Source: Nonlabens sp.
GTDB lineage: Bacteria > Bacteroidota > Bacteroidia > Flavobacteriales > Flavobacteriaceae
Reading direction: 5' to 3'
DNA length: 8,561 bases
Assembly: GCA_030731685.1 (NCBI GenBank)
Contig: JANQTO010000543.1
Location: 1-8,561 of the forward strand
In this document: one piece after another, positions 7,336 through 8,561 of the stretch
How the letters are laid out: the number at the start of each line of letters is the position of its first letter
Position numbering within the stretch: position 1 is the stretch's first letter
Translations under genes and position numbers: made by a program
Notes under the pieces: model-generated
The model's input: the letters and a program-made list of their open reading frames with translations, nothing else
Database searches by the model: none
Told to the model about the DNA's origin: nothing

Positions 7336-8561
7336 ATGGCAAAAAATCTCGTGATTGTGGAGTCGCCTGCAAAGGCAAAGACCATAGAGAAATTTTTAGG
7401 AAAAGATTTTACGGTAGCTTCTAGTTTTGGACACATTGCAGACCTGCCTTCTAAGGAGTTAGGTGTAGATGTTTCAAAAAACTTTAAGCCAGCATATGAA
7501 GTAAATAGTGACAAAAAAGACCTTGTCAAAAAATTAAAAAAACTTGCTGACAGTGCCGATGTTATTTGGCTAGCGAGCGACGAGGACCGTGAAGGTGAGG
7601 CCATTGCATGGCATCTTGCCGAGCAACTGGAGCTGGACAAGAAAAAAACGAAGCGTATTGTTTTTAATGCAATTACAAAAAGTGCCGTACAGCGCGCTAT
7701 TGACAATCCGCGTGATATAGATTATGACCTTGTAAATGCGCAGCAGGCACGTCGTGTTCTGGACCGCATTGTAGGTTATGAAATATCTCCTATATTATGG
7801 AGAAAAGTGAAAGGCGGTGCGAGTGCAGGTCGTGTACAGTCTGTAGCCGTGAGATTAATAGTAGAGCGTGAAGAGGAAATCAATAATTTCAAGACAGAAA
7901 ACTTTTTTAGGATAGATGCAGATTTCCTAACCAGCGATAAAAAACTCGTTAAGGCAAAAATAAGCGCTAACCTTTCCTCTCAAAAGGAGGCCGAAGACTT
8001 CCTGAACCTGAACAAAGGCGCGACATTTAAAATTGCAGACCTTGTTAAAAAGCCAGCGACTAAATCTCCTGCGCCACCATTTACGACCTCTACATTACAA
8101 CAAGAAGCATCCCGTAAATTGTATTACAACGTGAGTCGTACGATGCAACTCGCACAGCGATTGTATGAGGCTGGACTTATTACCTACATGAGAACCGACT
8201 CTGTAAACTTAAGCAGTGAGGCAAAAACGGGTGCAAAAGAGGCTATTATAAGTTCTTACGGCACAACTTTTCATAAAGAGCGTGATTTTAAAGGTAAGTC
8301 TAAAGGAGCTCAAGAAGCACACGAGGCGATACGACCTACAGATTTTAACGTACACAGCGCTGGTCTTGATAAAGACCAAGTAAAATTGTACGAACTCATT
8401 TGGAAACGTGCAATTGCGAGTCAAATGAGCGATGCAAAGCTGGAACGTACTAACGTCAGCATAGCTGCAAGTACGCATAATAAAATGTTTACAGCATCTG
8501 GTGAAATTGTAAAATTTGAAGGTTTCCTTAAAGTTTATCTGGAAAGCACAGATGATGAAGA
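7336..8561 (+). CDS. topA: DNA topoisomerase I (type IA), 5' part
   Basis: This enzyme relaxes negative supercoils by nicking one strand through a 5'-phosphotyrosine. The frame is open for 408 codons and leaves the window; flavobacterial TopA is typically over 800 residues, so about half is seen. The TOPRIM domain starts at the N-terminus with VIVESPAKAKT (6-16, E9) and contains the metal-binding D82-E83-D84 in LASDEDREGEAIAWH. QQARRVLDRIVGYEISP and GRVQSVAVRLIVERE follow. The catalytic tyrosine is Y284 in ITYMRTDS, with R286 next to it. QEAHEAIRPT (326-335) closes the core seen here. ATG at 7336 gives the canonical start MAKNLVIVESPAKAKT and sits just after a consensus promoter. The gene diverges from the miaB operon. 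Nothing is disrupted in the visible part; zinc-finger or C-terminal domains cannot be assessed. Confidence 0.98.
   Translation, partial: MAKNLVIVESPAKAKTIEKFLGKDFTVASSFGHIADLPSKELGVDVSKNFKPAYEVNSDKKDLVKKLKKLADSADVIWLASDEDREGEAIAWHLAEQLELDKKKTKRIVFNAITKSAVQRAIDNPRDIDYDLVNAQQARRVLDRIVGYEISPILWRKVKGGASAGRVQSVAVRLIVEREEEINNFKTENFFRIDADFLTSDKKLVKAKISANLSSQKEAEDFLNLNKGATFKIADLVKKPATKSPAPPFTTSTLQQEASRKLYYNVSRTMQLAQRLYEAGLITYMRTDSVNLSSEAKTGAKEAIISSYGTTFHKERDFKGKSKGAQEAHEAIRPTDFNVHSAGLDKDQVKLYELIWKRAIASQMSDAKLERTNVSIAASTHNKMFTASGEIVKFEGFLKVYLESTDDE

Noticed and set aside
7290..7706. 138-codon minus-strand open frame over the topA start
   Set aside because: It is antisense to conserved topA codons and would end inside the topA promoter; the Ser/Phe-rich translation matches nothing.
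8209..8478. 89-codon minus-strand open frame inside topA
   Set aside because: It is antisense to the conserved catalytic region of topA and has no recognisable features.

Overview
The window looks like chromosomal core sequence from a marine-type member of the Flavobacteriaceae (Bacteroidota). Four things point there. Two promoters match the Bacteroidota primary-sigma pattern TTG ... TAnnTTTG. The start codons lack clear Shine-Dalgarno sequences. The gene order miaB / sigma-54 activator / lptE / TPR protein / secG / groES / groL is, from memory, typical of flavobacteria. Finally, a 16-bp palindrome, CGCTTTCGCGAAAGCG, recurs only between genes. I associate that word with Dokdonia-like genomes but cannot verify this here. 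I see no mobile element, tRNA, rRNA or CRISPR array.

Layout from left to right: (1) 1-205, minus strand: the first 68 codons of a lipoprotein that looks like a DUF5117/DUF5118-family zinc metalloprotease. (2) 206-481: AT-rich gap with palindrome copy 1 and the groL terminator. (3) 482-2507, minus strand: groES-groL chaperonin operon, whose 112-bp spacer holds palindrome copy 2 and a separate operator-like dyad. (4) 2508-2640: a sigma-54-like promoter for groES and a long hairpin terminator for the operon upstream. (5) 2641-7037, minus strand: a compact five-gene operon, miaB, a sigma-54 activator, lptE, a TPR protein and secG. Its junctions overlap by 1, 11 and 7 nt, or abut exactly. (6) 7038-7335: divergent control region with consensus promoters for miaB (minus) and topA (plus) and palindrome copy 3 between them. 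(7) 7336-8561, plus strand: the N-terminal half of topA, running off the window.

The five-gene operon combines tRNA modification (MiaB), outer-membrane LPS assembly (LptE) and protein export (SecG). It also encodes a sigma-54 activator with no sensory N-terminal domain. The chaperonin operon directly downstream has a near-consensus -24/-12 element about 20 nt before the predicted groES transcript start. This suggests a testable local circuit in which the activator drives groESL. The other main point of interest is the three-copy intergenic palindrome, one copy of which lies inside the groES-groL message.
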